A DNA stretch of 64,000 nt from contig OW387136.1 in assembly GCA_936440205.1 (NCBI GenBank), positions 11,938,788-12,002,787 on the forward strand, read 5' to 3'. Below are positions 13,113 through 24,521 of this stretch, piece after piece. The notes under the pieces were generated by a model. It worked only from the letters and a program-made list of their open reading frames with translations, ran no database searches and was not told where the DNA came from. The position numbers and the translations under genes were made by a program. The stretch comes from Lepidonotus clava. Lineage: Eukaryota > Annelida > Polychaeta > Phyllodocida > Polynoidae. Each line of letters starts with the position of its first letter. Position 1 is the first letter of the stretch.

Positions 13113-15326
13113 GAGTAGTGGAGGGTATTATCGGCAGGGGTCTATTATCGGCACCCCTGACACATACTGATACTCTGATATTACAAATAATATTTATGTT
13201 TTTTTTTGCAATACGATTTATACACATCCCAAGGACACCTGTGATCTATCGTCTAACATTTGACTTTTATAGTTTGGGCTGTTCATATATAATATAACAT
13301 CAAAAGAAATATTGCTGTGCATAATCGCCCATCCAGAAATTGTCATTTTATACTGCTGGGTAACGTACATGGTTGTACAGAATATATCTCTTAACCTCAG
13401 AAAATAAGTATAATCATTTAATTCTAATTTTTATGGGCTAAAATATATATAAAGATAAATAATTAGGCAAAATAATTTTTTGAAAGTAAAGGTAAATGTA
13501 TCATCACATGGGTGCCGAAAATACACTCCATTCTATGTGTATGTCTTGTATTATCGGCAGGGTAACATTATTCCCCCTTCCTAAAAACGCTGTGGAAACG
13601 AGATTTCGTCATGTTTTTTTGCTGGTTTCAGCCTCCCATAGGGACCTTGCGCAACGCCGTTTTCGGGACGTATTATGGCGTGCGACACCGGCGAGTGGAG
13701 AACCTCCGGTGCGTTTTCTACTATAGATCAAAGAGGAGGGGGCAGCTACTTTGGTTCCCTGTGTCTCTTAAACTCAATTTACAAAGGAAATATGAATGGT
13801 TATTGATAGCTTGGGCATTTTTCTACAAAATATCACAAAATGAACATTAATCTATCGGAGGGAAATTAGAAAATGTGATTTGTTTGCTGCTCCCAATGCT
13901 AAAAGATAGGCGAGAAGTCCTCCACTGCTCCGCAGCAAACGACGTTGCGCAATCTCTCTATAATACCAGAGATGCCACTTTTCCGTATAAATACGGATTT
14001 CCGTATTTTTTGCTTTGACAACAAGTTTTTAAAGCTCCCAAAAATCTAAAAGGAACATAATTTTCTAAACAATTTTGTGTGATACTAATTAAATATATGT
14101 TGGATTACATGCACATATGATTTCTTTTATTATCACAGCTTTATTACTGAAAAATAGACTGCCTTAGTTGTTTCCGTATTAAAATACGGAAATGTGGTTC
14201 CGTATTTTTCAAGTTTCAAGAGTGGCATCTCTGTAATACTTAACAACTTACACTTCCCAACCTGCCGCACTGAATCCAGCGGAAGGAACTCACGGCAAGA
14301 TGAGATATCTGAATCTGAATCAACATGATTTCATAAAAATGTTCTATCATTACTTTGAATAGCAAAATGAAGTAGAATAATCTTATATAAATCTTAAAAC
14401 ATTATGATTTGATACGCTTTGATCCGACCAGCTTCGTCACGTCAACGAACGTCATCGGGTCACACTCTCCCAGCAGAGAGTGGCCTTCTTCACACCCTGA
14501 TCTGCTTGGAGAGTACAGATGGGTGGCGCCAAATCGAATTCAACAAAGTCATCTAGATCTACTGTCTAGTGGCGGATCCAGCTTTTTAAAAAGGTGGGAG
14601 GTGGGGGGGGGGATGCTAATAGAAAGGGGCGGGGGGTGCACCCCCAACTTTTCAAAATTGTACATTAAAAAAAGGAGGGACCCCCTCTTAATCCGCCACT
14701 GCCCGTAACTTAGCCTTAGAGGCGGAGCCTCTTGTTAATAGTAATATTGGACTGGAAAATATATCAAAATTGCTAAAAATCACAAACCATTATTCAGAAT
14801 TTAGAGAAAAGTCCTGTGGCTACGTGATAGGTACTGATTTTAAAGTAATATTTGCTGATACTACTATTCATCTCACACAAGAACAAACAACCACTAAAAT
14901 TACATAATGGACTCACAAATAAAATGACAAAATTGATGTTTCTCAATGAATTATGTTAGGCTACAATCTCCCTTTAGTTAAAATAAATGATAGACTTGAA
15001 ATGGTTTTGATTTCCAAGAAAACAGGATATACACGTTTTTTACTGGCAAAATTATTTTATTTATCGATTTCTCCCATCAAATAGGGATGGATTACAAGCT
15101 AGGATGCCGATAATACACGACAGGTGCCGATAATACACTCCAAAACATGAAAAAATAATCAAACTGATATTTTCCATATTAATTTCTGAGTATCATCTAC
15201 TATATCCTAAGTTGATTTAAATATGTATAGCCTATTCTATGGAATACGATTTCATTAGATTTAGGATAAGATAAAGCTACAGTGACATAATATGCCCAAA
15301 GGTGCCGATAATACCCTCCACTACTC
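13113..15326. mobile_element. TA-flanked non-autonomous DNA transposon
   Basis: Perfect 24-bp terminal inverted repeats lie at 13113-13136 (starting GAGTAGTGGAGGGTATTATC) and 15303-15326, flanked on both sides by TA (13111-13112 and 15327-15328). A TA target duplication with matched inverted ends is typical of the Tc1/mariner superfamily, although other families also use TA. Inside each end the word TATTATCGGC recurs in inward orientation (about 13127, 13145 and 13545 on the left; about 15105, 15125 and 15305 on the right). No transposase frame is visible, so this 2.2-kb copy depends on an enzyme from elsewhere. It is itself invaded by a small MITE at 13967-14233 and carries a G-rich tract near 14600. 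Confidence 0.8.
13967..14233. mobile_element. MITE, CAGAGATGCC termini, 6-bp TSD
   Basis: A 267-bp element starts CAGAGATGCCACTT and ends with the inverse AGTGGCATCTCTG. It is flanked by the 6-bp direct repeat TAATAC at 13961-13966 and 14234-14239. Internally the word CCGTATTT is repeated in both orientations near each end, giving fold-back potential. No coding capacity. It sits inside the TA-flanked transposon and is therefore younger than it. A sister copy with the same termini but a different internal word lies at 52465-52723. I cannot assign the superfamily from termini alone. Confidence 0.85.
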
Positions 15327-15394
15327 TAGACGATCTGCGGACGTTCTGCCCCACGGATGTTCTACCCTGAGGCTGAGACCTGGAGGTAACAAGT

Positions 15395-15824
15395 CACTTG
15401 GTCCCATCGCACTTGGTCCCAGGCACTTGGTCCTATGAGTGGCCGGGCTATACCCCAACACCTCCAGTGACTTTTGGCCCCCATAATGATTTAATGTGAC
15501 TGAATTTCCTGGACTTTTCACATGTTATTCACGTTTTTTCTTTGAAGATACATTTAAGCTGTGAAGAATATGTGACAGCATTTTACAGACATTTCCAAGT
15601 GCCTTACCACTTCCCCCTACCCACCTTTAACAGAGATGCCGCTCTATAATCCTGAAAAATCTGGAAATTAACTATTGAAACAGCCTTTCCGAATTTTAGG
15701 CAGGAAAACATAAAAAAACATAACAGTTAGAATCATATATCATATTCCTGTCCCTCCCTAGCACTGTGCCAGCTACTCCCATGTGGGACCAAGTGCCTGG
15801 GACCAAGTGCGATGGGACCAAGTG
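15395..15824. repeat. Fold-back element with 39-bp perfect arms
   Basis: The left arm 15395-15433 consists of three copies of CACTTGGTCC separated by short spacers; the right arm 15786-15824 is its exact reverse complement. About 350 bp of unrelated sequence lies between. Just outside the arms, on both sides, are words of the type GACGATCTGC and GGACGTTCTGCCC in the same orientation. No open frame of note. It could be a fold-back transposon or an inverted duplication of a minisatellite. Confidence 0.75.
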
Positions 15825-15934
15825 TCTGGCATTCGACTTGGACGTTCTGCCCTCCTGCTGTGGACGATCTGCCTTCAGTGACAGTGGTGTAGTTCCCGTC
15901 AAGTTTGCGCTACTTGCGTGAAAATAATGGCGAG

Positions 15935-16247
15935 AAAATGTTCTAAATTAACTTTTTTGGAAGTCAGCCATCCAGCCTGACATTCATCATGAAAATATGT
16001 CAGCCCTGATAGAAAATTGTATGTTGAAAAACTTAGATATGAACATTGCAACTAGGCGTCCACAGGAACATGATTATGATTGAATTTAATATTCTGTCAC
16101 ATCAAAGTAAAAAAAACATTTGTTCAGAAAGCAACTTTTTTTTTCAAAAATCTGTCAGCCATCTGGGCTGATAACTCAATATTTTTGCCCTGATCAAGAA
16201 ATGTCACGTCTGGGGCTGATGGGTTGACATTAATTTCGAACCCTGCC
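15935..16247. repeat. MITE-like element with TCAGCC words
   Basis: The segment opens with TAAATTAACTTTTTTGGAAG and closes with the roughly inverse TTAATTTCGAACCCTG. Between them TCAGCC and its complement GGGCTGA occur several times. The closing sequence resembles the end of the better-bounded element at 55508-55664. The left boundary is uncertain and I see no convincing target duplication here, so this is a probable degraded family member. A lone CAGAGATGCC-type left end lies nearby at 15631. Confidence 0.45.
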
Positions 16248-16562
16248 TTAATTCGCTCCGTGAACATCCGCAAAATGTCTCTGCTTATAGTGCTTTGATT
16301 TTCATCAACTAAGATTCGTTTGAAAGGTAGCATTCACACTCTAAGTGGGTAAAAATTTTGCCTCTTAGTTTTAATCACGAGCGACACTATAGCCCTCCAA
16401 AGATCGGGTGATACTTGCAACAAGTTAAGTTTTCCTACTAAAAAATCTTACATCATGAAAAACTATTTGGTTCTAATTCCTACAAACTTCGCTATAAAAA
16501 TCACTGCAAACTTCACATCAAAACTGATATTTCAGCTGGCAGGAGTAAATAGAATAGCCAAT

Positions 16563-16673
16563 AGGGCAGATCATCCAAAGCAATAGGGCAGATCATCCAG
16601 GAACATAGGGCAGATAGTCCAGGAAAATGGGGCAGATCGTCCAGGGCAGAAAGGCAATAGGGCAGATCGTCCA
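16563..16673. repeat. 22-bp minisatellite (GGCAGATCGTCCA)
   Basis: Five tandem units of about 22 bp, each containing GGGCAGATCRTCCA with variable connecting bases. The same word, or its complement, appears singly beside the fold-back at 15329-15880 and again near 51175, so the word is dispersed in this genome region. Confidence 0.8.
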
Positions 16674-16747
16674 TTTACCTTTTTAACATTTACCTCTTCA
16701 AAGCCCCACACCCGGTACCCCCACGGAGGTGGGGTGGGGGTGAGGGG

Positions 16748-16921
16748 CAGGCCTGCCAACCTGTAAGCTCCAAAATTCACGACACCCTCCCCCCATGATT
16801 TTTCCCCCCTAGATTTGTCCATTCTAGTGAATTCTGAGACAATATTAATACAATTTTTGTAATGCAAAAGGGTCGAAAATTCGGGAATGTCCCGGGAAAT
16901 TCGGGACACTCGGGAGGCCTG
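16748..16921. mobile_element. MITE, CAGGCCTGCC termini, 6-bp TSD
   Basis: A 174-bp segment begins CAGGCCTGCCAACC and ends GGGAGGCCTG, flanked by the 6-bp direct repeat GAGGGG at 16742-16747 and 16922-16927. Near its right end the words TCGGGA and TCCCGG alternate in both orientations. Start CAG, end CTG and a 6-bp duplication match the elements at 13967, 52465 and 55508, although the inner terminal sequence differs. A related left end (CAGGCCTGCCAATT) occurs at 52741. Confidence 0.65.
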
Positions 16922-17094
16922 GAGGGGCGGGACAAAAATTGCATGCCATATCATTTACGTCCAGATCAATCCAGATCTACCTAGTCCAAGAGCTCTAACA
17001 GCATTTCGCGAGACTACATAGATCTACATGTCAGTGGGAGAATAGTGGGAATGACAGGTAGGGCTTTCTCGGGGGACCGTCTATTCACACATCC

Positions 17095-17640
17095 AGCGTA
17101 AGTGGCCGTAGCGTCAGCGCGAATGGGGTCTTGGATGTGTGGAGTCAGCGCGAATGGGCTCTTGGATGTGTGGAGTCACCGCGAATGGGCTCTTGGATGT
17201 GTGGAGCTAGTGCAAATGGGTTTGGCCTGTGGAGGTGTTGAGGGAGGTTCGCAGCCCCATGCGTGATGATTTACACATCCACAGGCCCATTCGCGCTGAC
17301 GGAAATCATCACACATTAACACATCCACGAGCCCATTCACACTGACACGACGCCCATTCGCACTGACTCGGTGGATGTGTGGTTATTACCCCACGCGCGA
17401 TGATTTTCGGCCCACGTGCGATGATTTTCGGCCCACGCGCGATGACTTTGCGTCCATGCGCGATGACTCGGCGTCCATGCGCAATGACTTGGAGGCCATG
17501 CGCGATGATTATCAGTCAGCGCGAATGGGCCCGTGGATGTGTGAAGGTGCCCATGCGCGATTATTGTCACAGAATTTGGGTTTACAGTCATCACGCATGG
17601 GCCCGTGGATGTGTGATCTTTTAGATGTGTGGTCTTTTTA
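17095..17640. repeat. Compound minisatellite, 31-bp and 21-bp units
   Basis: 17100-17230 holds about four units of 31 bp built on GCGCGAATGGGCTCTTGGAT and a following GTGTGGA. 17390-17520 holds six units of 21 bp built on CCATGCGCGATGA, with inverted copies of GCCCATTCGC around 17285-17360. The 21-bp unit keeps frame, so several frames stay open across it, but the translations are simple repeats without independent support. I read it as non-coding. Confidence 0.8.
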
Positions 17641-18645
17641 GATGTGAGAATAGACACGGCCGCCCATTGAGTCTTCTAAATACACATCATTTTGACAGGG
17701 CAAAACCAGAGTACCATATATAACTGGCTGTAACTTTTGAAACAATGTAGTTAGAAATCAAATTAAAAAAGCACTAGATACTGAATCTGGCTGAAAATAC
17801 ATTGGCATATTGCTCAATATATTTGTTTTTAGCATTTTTCAATTTTTGTGTAATAGGCCTATTCCTAACTTTGAATAATATTAAGTTTGATATCTACGCA
17901 GACATAATTAATATAGTGAGCATACTAACATCTTCCAAACTATAGCTATCCAGACCATGTGTTTTCAGTTTGGGAAATCTGAGAGTAGCAATACCACAGT
18001 AAAAATAGAATTTCAATTTTCAGTGATTTGTCAATGCTTATAAGATCCGCATTTTCTGGTGCTTTGAACAACTTTTAACAGATTCAAAATCAGATTAGGC
18101 ACTCCTAAGATATTGAGAAAAATTTGATGAAAAAAGTAGTACGTTTTGGCACCAAGTTTACATCAAATCCAGAGCAGAACCATGAACCGACTAATTAGCT
18201 CATTTTTCCATGATTTTCACCCTGTAATGTGAATTTCATGATTAAATCCGCGGATATCTTCGTTTTTGCATATTACAATGCCATATGTCATTAAAAAGAT
18301 CATTCATTTCCACGGATCTCACTTCTTTTGCCATATTTACTTGGATAAGATTTTTTGGTGTAAACTTGAAATTATTGTGTAAAACATTAAATTAAAAATT
18401 TTGAAAAAAGTGGACCACATTGGTTGAGTCCCAGTGAATCGAAATGTCAGGCTGTATTTGATGATACTTGTGCAAAAGTGAAATATTGAAGTTAATTTAT
18501 TTTTAATAAAACCTCACACTTCTATACTCAAGAATCTCCTCTTTCTTATGGTATTATTGGTTTTTCTCTGATGTCAGATTTAGAAAAGTTACATCCAAAT
18601 TACTTTATTAACCCCTGTAAAAGCAAATTTTCTATATTGTCCATA
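17641..18645. other. AT-rich DNA, nothing recognised
   Basis: About 1 kb of AT-rich sequence without a supported gene, repeat boundary or RNA gene. Short frames here look random. Confidence 0.5.
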
Positions 18646-18689
18646 GATTTTCAAAGGTTGTGGTATTGCTACTGAGAGAGTTACAAACA

Positions 18690-18825
18690 CTGCCGTCCAC
18701 CACTGAAGCCTGTCGACCACCACCACCACAGCATGCAGACCATCAACACAGCCTGCCGACCACCACTGTAGTCTCCCAACCACCACCCACAACAGCCTGC
18801 CGACCACCACCGTTGAACCCTCCAG
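18690..18825 (+). repeat. 20-bp modular exon-like cassette A
   Basis: Six modules of 20-24 bp built on GCCTGCCGACCACCACTG. The block ends at CTCCAG followed by GTCAGAG, a good splice-donor match that is repeated at the end of the block at 20139. A preceding acceptor is not clear. No frame stays convincingly coding. Similar modules occur at 19357, 19873, 22897, 24398, 27794 and 36544. Confidence 0.6.
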
Positions 18826-19356
18826 GTCAGAGAAATTTAGATTTTAAACATTAAATTTTGGTAAAAAATAGGCATCCCCTGTGCCCCCCTATGTAATCCA
18901 CAGTCTGTATTTTTTTATTCTTTTTTTCTGCTGTTCAGGTACGAAAATGTCCTGTTTCTGGACAACAAATCTCAGCAGGAAATAACATTTCTTATGTCCT
19001 TCCCATCTCCCCTCCACATAAATGCTTTAATTCAGTTAGTTGGAAAATTATCATTGACTTTGTATCAAAAATAGATACATGTATGTTGGCTTATCAAATA
19101 TCTGTTATAGGTAATGCTTATGAGTCAGAGGATTATCACAATTTATTTTTTTTCAAGGAGATACATTGAATCATATGCAGCTGTATGTCTACATGAAAGT
19201 CAAGAGTAAAGTACAGCAGACTAAAGTTCTCCAAAAGCCTGAGTTCTCCAACTTGGGTGTTATCAGAAACAAATCTCGTACCCTACAGTTAATTATAATA
19301 TAATTAATAATATAAATGTTACATGCATTCAATGCTCTGTAATATGTTTCAACCAG

Positions 19357-19480
19357 CAAGGGCCACTGTACAACCACCACAGCCTGTTGAATACTGCTGA
19401 CGCCTGCCTACCAATCACAGCTGCACCCTGCCGGCCATTTTGCAGTCTACCAGCTAACTTGTGCTGGATTGTCCGTCACT
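19357..19480 (+). repeat. Modular exon-like cassette B
   Basis: Begins after TGTTTCAACCAG, an acceptor-like sequence shared almost exactly with the next cassette, followed by the homologous GGGCCACTGTACAACCACC. Modules of about 20 bp of the ACAGCCTGTTGA type follow to about 19480. No donor could be fixed. No coding frame supported. Confidence 0.5.
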
Positions 19481-19872
19481 AGATGCTCCATGACACTTAA
19501 GGTTAGACAACGGTCCTGAGCAGCAAATTTACTGAAACTGCCATATCTATTGGGTCAATGATGCTATTTGAACATGGTATATGTATAAGCATTTCATGTA
19601 AAGAGATAGTTTTGATTGATACAAAAGAAAAAGAGAATTTTGCCTACAGTACTGGTCTCAGCATACTGGGAATTATGTTCTACATCTCAGATGTTCACTT
19701 TCTATTTTTTTTAGCAAGTTTTTATTGACTTTGTGGTGGCAAAACACTAACATGATATTTGTTCAATTAGCAACATCCAATTACCAGTGCTAACATAAAA
19801 GTTATGAATAGTGTTCCATTGCTTATGTAAATATCAAACTTTTCTGCACTGTCTGTAACATGTTCCAACCAG

Positions 19873-20139
19873 CTGAGGGCCATTATACAACCGCCACGGC
19901 ATGTCAACCACCACCCCATCCTGTCAATCACCGATGCATCTGGCCGACCATTGATGCCGACTGCCACCCACCGACACATACTACTTACCAATGATGACTG
20001 CAACACGTCCTCCCCTCGTCTTGACCACTACTACTTACCAATGACGCAGCCTGCGGAACACCGACACAGCCTGCCAACAATCATTGCAGCCTTCTGAGCA
20101 CTGAAGCAGACTGCTGTTTACCGTCACTGAATCCTCCAG
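19873..20139 (+). repeat. Modular exon-like cassette C
   Basis: Starts after TGTTCCAACCAG, homologous to the start of the cassette at 19357, and contains about a dozen modules close to 20 bp. The last four (from about 20045) are exactly 20 bp each. It ends CTCCAG before GTCAGAG, the same donor-like border as at 18825. Stops occur in every frame I tried, so it resembles a non-coding exon or a structured repeat. Confidence 0.55.
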
Positions 20140-20399
20140 GTCAGAGAATTTTACATGGAAGAAATCATTATCCAGTCACAAATAAGGTGGTCACATGTCC
20201 CCCCCCCCCCCCCATATATGGTTGGTGAATTACAGTGATCCAAAATATGGAGACATCTCTTGCAAACATCATGCAACAAAAAGTATGAAATCAAGTCGAA
20301 TCATGTTTAAGCCTACCTTCCTTTTTTTTTTAAGTTATGATCAAATTTATGTCACCAAACTGGTTAAAATAAGGGGTGACGTCAAAATTCACAGAGCTC

Positions 20400-20565
20400 C
20401 CCCGCAGCACTTCACAGCCTGTTGTCAGTTATACAGTTTGCAACCAGCCACAGAGATATCTGCTGTGGTTGGTCGCGACTTAGATGTGGCACCCTTATCA
20501 TGTTGCTTCTGATAAGTGTAAGCAGATGTGTTGTGTTGTGCCTTGATACCCTAAAGCCCCCTAAA
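20400..20565 (+). repeat. Dispersed repeat, copy 1
   Basis: About 150 bp around CCAGCCACAGAGATATCTGC and the following TGTGGTTGGTCGCGAC. A reverse-complement copy lies at 27060-27190, with similarity running through the GTGGCACCCTTATCA segment. Each copy contains an internal palindrome around the AGATATCT-like centre. No coding capacity and no clear target duplication. Confidence 0.65.
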
Positions 20566-21288
20566 GCTTCCACTCACTAATGTGCTTTGCATAAGTTGGG
20601 CTGGGTCTAAAATGGGTTCTAAAATGGGTGCTAAAGTGGGTGCTAGTAACACGTGATACTAGTTTAAAAAATTCAAAGAGTGAGAGCATAGTGATATAGT
20701 GGCGTCCTACCATCAATATCACAGAGGAATGGAAGTAGGTTCAGAGATAAAGTTATTTATGGCAAAGAATGACGTTACACGTCCATATTTAGTAAGTTAT
20801 AGTTGTGTAATTGAAAGCCACCAACATAAACTCTAGTGCGCTACTCACCCCCAACCCACCCTATCTGTTACATAATGTGTCGCGCAGCTTGTCCCCCGGT
20901 CGCGGTAAACTCACGCTAGGCCTATAAACCATGTTGACGGGGAGAACAAAGGATCTAGGCAATGAATATATCACATATTGGGCCCAGTGGAGCGGCGCCC
21001 TATACTCTCACGGCCTAACAATGCTCGTAGTGAAGCTCACAGACTGAATTATTTTTTACACTTTTGCATGACTTTTTTGATATTGATCAGAACCATGTAC
21101 TGTAAGTGAGTAAAATGTACATCTTAACCCTTTTCATACTGCCAAATGCCTTAGAGCCATTTCGACGTTTGACAGACCTTAGCGATTATTACTATGTCAA
21201 GCTATTGTTGGCCCTGATAGCATTCTGTCGGCCCTGGTTTTGACTCCATAGGAAAGGGTCCAAAATATGTCAGTCTCCATTTTACAGG
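20566..21288. other. Unassigned DNA with GGCCCTG words
   Basis: No gene seen. The part 21150-21260 carries repeated GGCCCTGATAG and GGCCCTGG words that recur at 22050-22130, on the other side of the TTAA-flanked MITE. This suggests that MITE was inserted into an older word-rich element. Confidence 0.4.
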
Positions 21289-21292
21289 TTAA

Positions 21293-21996
21293 GGATAGAC
21301 AACACCTCTCAGCCTGCCATTTGCAGTAATCAATATTGTGCTCTTTCTATCAAAGGTACAGTACTTTAGTTTATATCAAATGAAAGGGCATTTTTTTCTC
21401 TATCTTTTGATATAAGGCAAATTATTTTGACTCCAATGTTAGAGAGGAAAAAAAGAAGAAAACTGATATTTTGACATTTATTTTTTGAACATGAATATCT
21501 CAGCTACCGCTTAATTGATTGTTACAAAATTTTGGGTGCTTGTTTATAACATCTGTATGGAGGGAAGGGTGTCTCAGATTTTTTATTTAGGCCTTAGTTT
21601 TTATTTTATGTCAAAAAACGGGAAACTTTGGCTGATTTTTTTCATATTAAATTTCTACATTTAATAAAACAAAAACTAGGACCTGAAATAAAAATTCGAG
21701 AGACGCTTCCCTCCAAATGAATGTTTTCTAGGCATAAACAAAATTTCATGCATTTATCTTCAGTATTAAGTGAGATATCCTTGTTCAAAAAATAAAAGTT
21801 AAAAATTACTTTTTTTCACATCCCGGTCAATTTCCACAAGTTTTGTCCAACATATGCAAAATAACTTATATCAATGGATCTAGTTCTTAACTGACTGCTT
21901 AAAGCTGTATAGTACAAATCATTGTCATGCACAATAATTGACACAGCCCTCCTCAAAGACCAACGCAAAATAGCCCCTGAGAGGTGTTGTCTATCC
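21293..21996. mobile_element. TTAA-flanked fold-back MITE
   Basis: A 704-bp element has perfect 20-bp inverted ends GGATAGACAACACCTCTCAG, with TTAA on both sides (21289-21292 and 21997-22000). TTAA duplications are characteristic of piggyBac and Kolobok transposons. The interior folds back on itself over more than 100 bp at roughly three-quarters identity, centred near 21650. No transposase is encoded. A diverged relative of the fold-back core lies at about 53880-54190. Confidence 0.85.
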
Positions 21997-22000
21997 TTAA

Positions 22001-22896
22001 TCCCTTAAAATGATCAGAAATTCAAAAAAAACATCAGAAATTCCCAGTCGGCCACCAGGGCCTATTTGACCTTATTCTTTTGTGAAAATTGTCGGCCCTG
22101 TTCTGAAATTGTTGGCCATTGGCCTACGGGCCAGTGTTAGTGGTAAACACTGCCTACACTCAAATATTAGTATTAATAGGTATGTTTTCCATGTTTGTGG
22201 ATCATATTTTCGGCGAGGAGCTGCCTGACCTAGTCAGGCCATCCACAGCGTCCACCACCACCCTCCTCCTCCCCGCTGGGTTAACCGGGGGTGTAGATGG
22301 GGGATACTCATGTCACAATTAAGGGGTGACCACAGGCCTTATCTGATGATCTCTGTGAAAAGCCGCCTAGAAGAGGGAGGGGACAATGTATATCTATGAG
22401 TCTGTAAAATGCTAAATCAGTGTTGTATCTCTCAATGGTAAATTGCACATTTTATATTGATAGTCCTGAAGTAAGGAAAAACATATGAACAAATGCAGAA
22501 AAAGCTTTTCGATAATAGAACGGCCATTATGATTGTATTAAAAATTATATCACTTTATCAACCTTTATTGTGCACACAGGGCTATAAATAGAACGACCAC
22601 ACTTCTTTGGGATAACCACTTGCTGCTGCTGTTTGCTTTTAATTTGCTTTTGAAAAATCTGACATGGTAATATTAAATCTGAAAGCCTTGACCGGGTCGC
22701 CTGTCAATTTGGGGGGCTTAGCTCTCTAAATGCCGGGATGGCATTACGTAAGTCTGTCAGTACTTATAGTGGATAATGGATATGCAGTGGTCCCCCTGTA
22801 TATTTAGACGTCTCCCTGTGGGTCATAGAATGACAGAATTCATTGTCTGAAAAAATGAAAAAAACGTGGTTTAATCGGAAATTTCTGTCATTGCAG
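22001..22896. other. Unassigned intergenic DNA
   Basis: No supported gene. The first 130 bp hold the right half of the GGCCCTG-word region interrupted by the MITE. The rest is AT-rich and ordinary. Confidence 0.4.
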
Positions 22897-23061
22897 GCAT
22901 ATTTGGACAAGCATGCTGACCACCTTCCACAACCCGATGACCAAAACAGTATGCAGATTACCACCACTGAAGCCCTTATCCACCACTACATCCGCCTGAA
23001 TCCAACCAAAGCCTGTTAACCACCATCATATAGTCTTCTGTGCATCAACATGTTCTACTAG
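22897..23061 (+). repeat. Modular exon-like cassette D
   Basis: Bounded by acceptor-like TTCTGTCATTGCAG and donor-like CTAG before GTAGTAT. It holds about seven modules near 20 bp of the GCCTGTTAACCACCA type. One frame is open for about 40 codons from the acceptor before a stop, so part could be coding or a terminal exon. Downstream, the words CTTGAGCAGTAA and GAGAGTTAC recur near other cassettes (19515, 23122, 23850). Confidence 0.55.
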
Positions 23062-23394
23062 GTAGTATATTTTATTTTTATTTTCATTTTGTAAATTTTT
23101 AATCGATCTGCAGCCCTCATTCTAACGGCCTTGAGCAGTAAAAAGAGAGTTACAAGCTTGTTTTTTAAATACTTATTTTCCTTTTTGCTGCTGGGTGCCA
23201 ATTTGTTGTTGTATATCTTTAGACAGTATTGAATATTCTTTGTCTTATCATCTATTCATAACATAATTTCTCGTGCTTATTAAGGTCTGCTATATGCACA
23301 AGATGGGTTTTGATCCTCGTGTATGGATATTTCAGTGAGAAGGACCTCGTGTTACATGGTCCCCAAAATTCTGTACACACGAGGCCCTTCTTTC

Positions 23395-23716
23395 TCTAGC
23401 TCTACGGCCTTCTCCTGTTCTATTTCCCGGCCCTCTCCTGCTCTATTTTCCACCCTCTCCTGCTCTACTTCCCGGCCTTCTGGTCAAAGAAAGAAGGAGA
23501 GACTAGAGGGGGATGGGGAGACATCAGGGGAGAGGGGGAGACGGCAAGAGAGAGGGGTAGACATCAGGGCATGGGGAGGCAGCAGGGGAGGGGGGTAGCT
23601 CCAACGGAGAGGGGGAAACGTCAGGGTAGAGGGAGAGACATCAGGGGAGAGGGACAGGCATCAGGGGGGAGGGAGAGACAGCAGGGGAGAGGGAGAGATG
23701 GCAGGGGAGAGGGAGA
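23395..23716. repeat. Pyrimidine then purine minisatellite
   Basis: 23400-23480 is a pyrimidine-rich repeat of 22-23 bp (CCCTCTCCTGCTCTATTT). It switches at 23490 to a purine-rich repeat of 20-bp units built on GAGGGAGAGACATCAGGGGA, about ten units to 23716. Strand asymmetry flips at the join, so the region can form an imperfect hairpin or triplex. Open frames across it are repeat artefacts. Confidence 0.75.
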
Positions 23717-24239
23717 ATTTGGTAAATTCTGTACTGATCTGCATGTCAGGTAGCATATTGCAATCTGATTAAATTGGGATGTTGATAGAGCAATATACTT
23801 GAGAGAAGATCTATGATAAAGAAAGTTACAGCCCTCAGTCTAATTGCCTTGAGCAGTAATTTTTCATCACCCACCTCATATTCAGGGTCGTACTCTCAAC
23901 CTCTTTATGTTTTCCTACAATTATACAGACATTTTCTTTTTTATTTATTTAATTCAGCTTAACTCTCAAATATATTTGTGCTCTTCCAGTTGGAATTTGG
24001 AGTGATATTGAGTTTAGATTGAGAGGAACAGCATGAAATTATACTATAAACAATTAACAATGAATTAGTGCTATGATAAAAAGACATGATTATGGATTAT
24101 GAGGTCGGATATATTTACCCCTGTAGTTACTGGACTGCAGCCGTTAGGCCAAGATCCAAAATCGGTCTAGGTCTAAATATATTGGACCAACTACGACATA
24201 AAGGTGTCTTCTTTATTTTATGTGATGGCTAAATACCTG
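23717..24239. other. AT-rich spacer
   Basis: No gene recognised. It contains a diverged copy of the cassette-flanking words (CAGCCCTCAGTCTAATTGCC near 23828) and otherwise AT-rich unique sequence. Confidence 0.4.
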
Positions 24240-24521
24240 AAATATAATGTCAATGTCATCATAGTGACAGCAATGTCAACATCTTGTTTGTTAATCTAAT
24301 TGTTGATTTTCATTGGTTCATAAGGGTCATGCGGTGCAATTTCTTTTCAAATTTCCCGCGGTAAATATATACCAGGATATATTTGCCTCACCTCCAGATG
24401 TGCTTAATTCCTTCAAAACGGCCCCATAAACACTGCTACAGACTGCTACCTGTCATTCATGCCTGTTAACTATTATGGCCTGTTGACCACCACTCCAGTA
24501 TACTGAACACCAGTCAGCTTG
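24240..24521 (+). repeat. Duplicated flank plus modular cassette E
   Basis: The segment 24240-24400 is homologous to 27640-27795: both carry GTGAC.GCAATGTCA, TCTTGTTTGTT and ATATTT.CCTCAC before an acceptor-like AG. The cassette proper runs 24398-24521 in about 20-bp modules and ends CTTG before GTAATTTG, donor-like. The body is also homologous to 36590-36720. So flank and cassette were duplicated together. Confidence 0.6.

Noticed and set aside
16563-17640. CRISPR-like array of short repeats
   Set aside because: Units are contiguous or irregular, there are no uniform unique spacers, and the host is clearly eukaryotic.
17337-17657. Frames on both strands across the GCGCGATGA repeats
   Set aside because: A 21-bp unit stays open in several frames on both strands, so openness is not evidence of coding.
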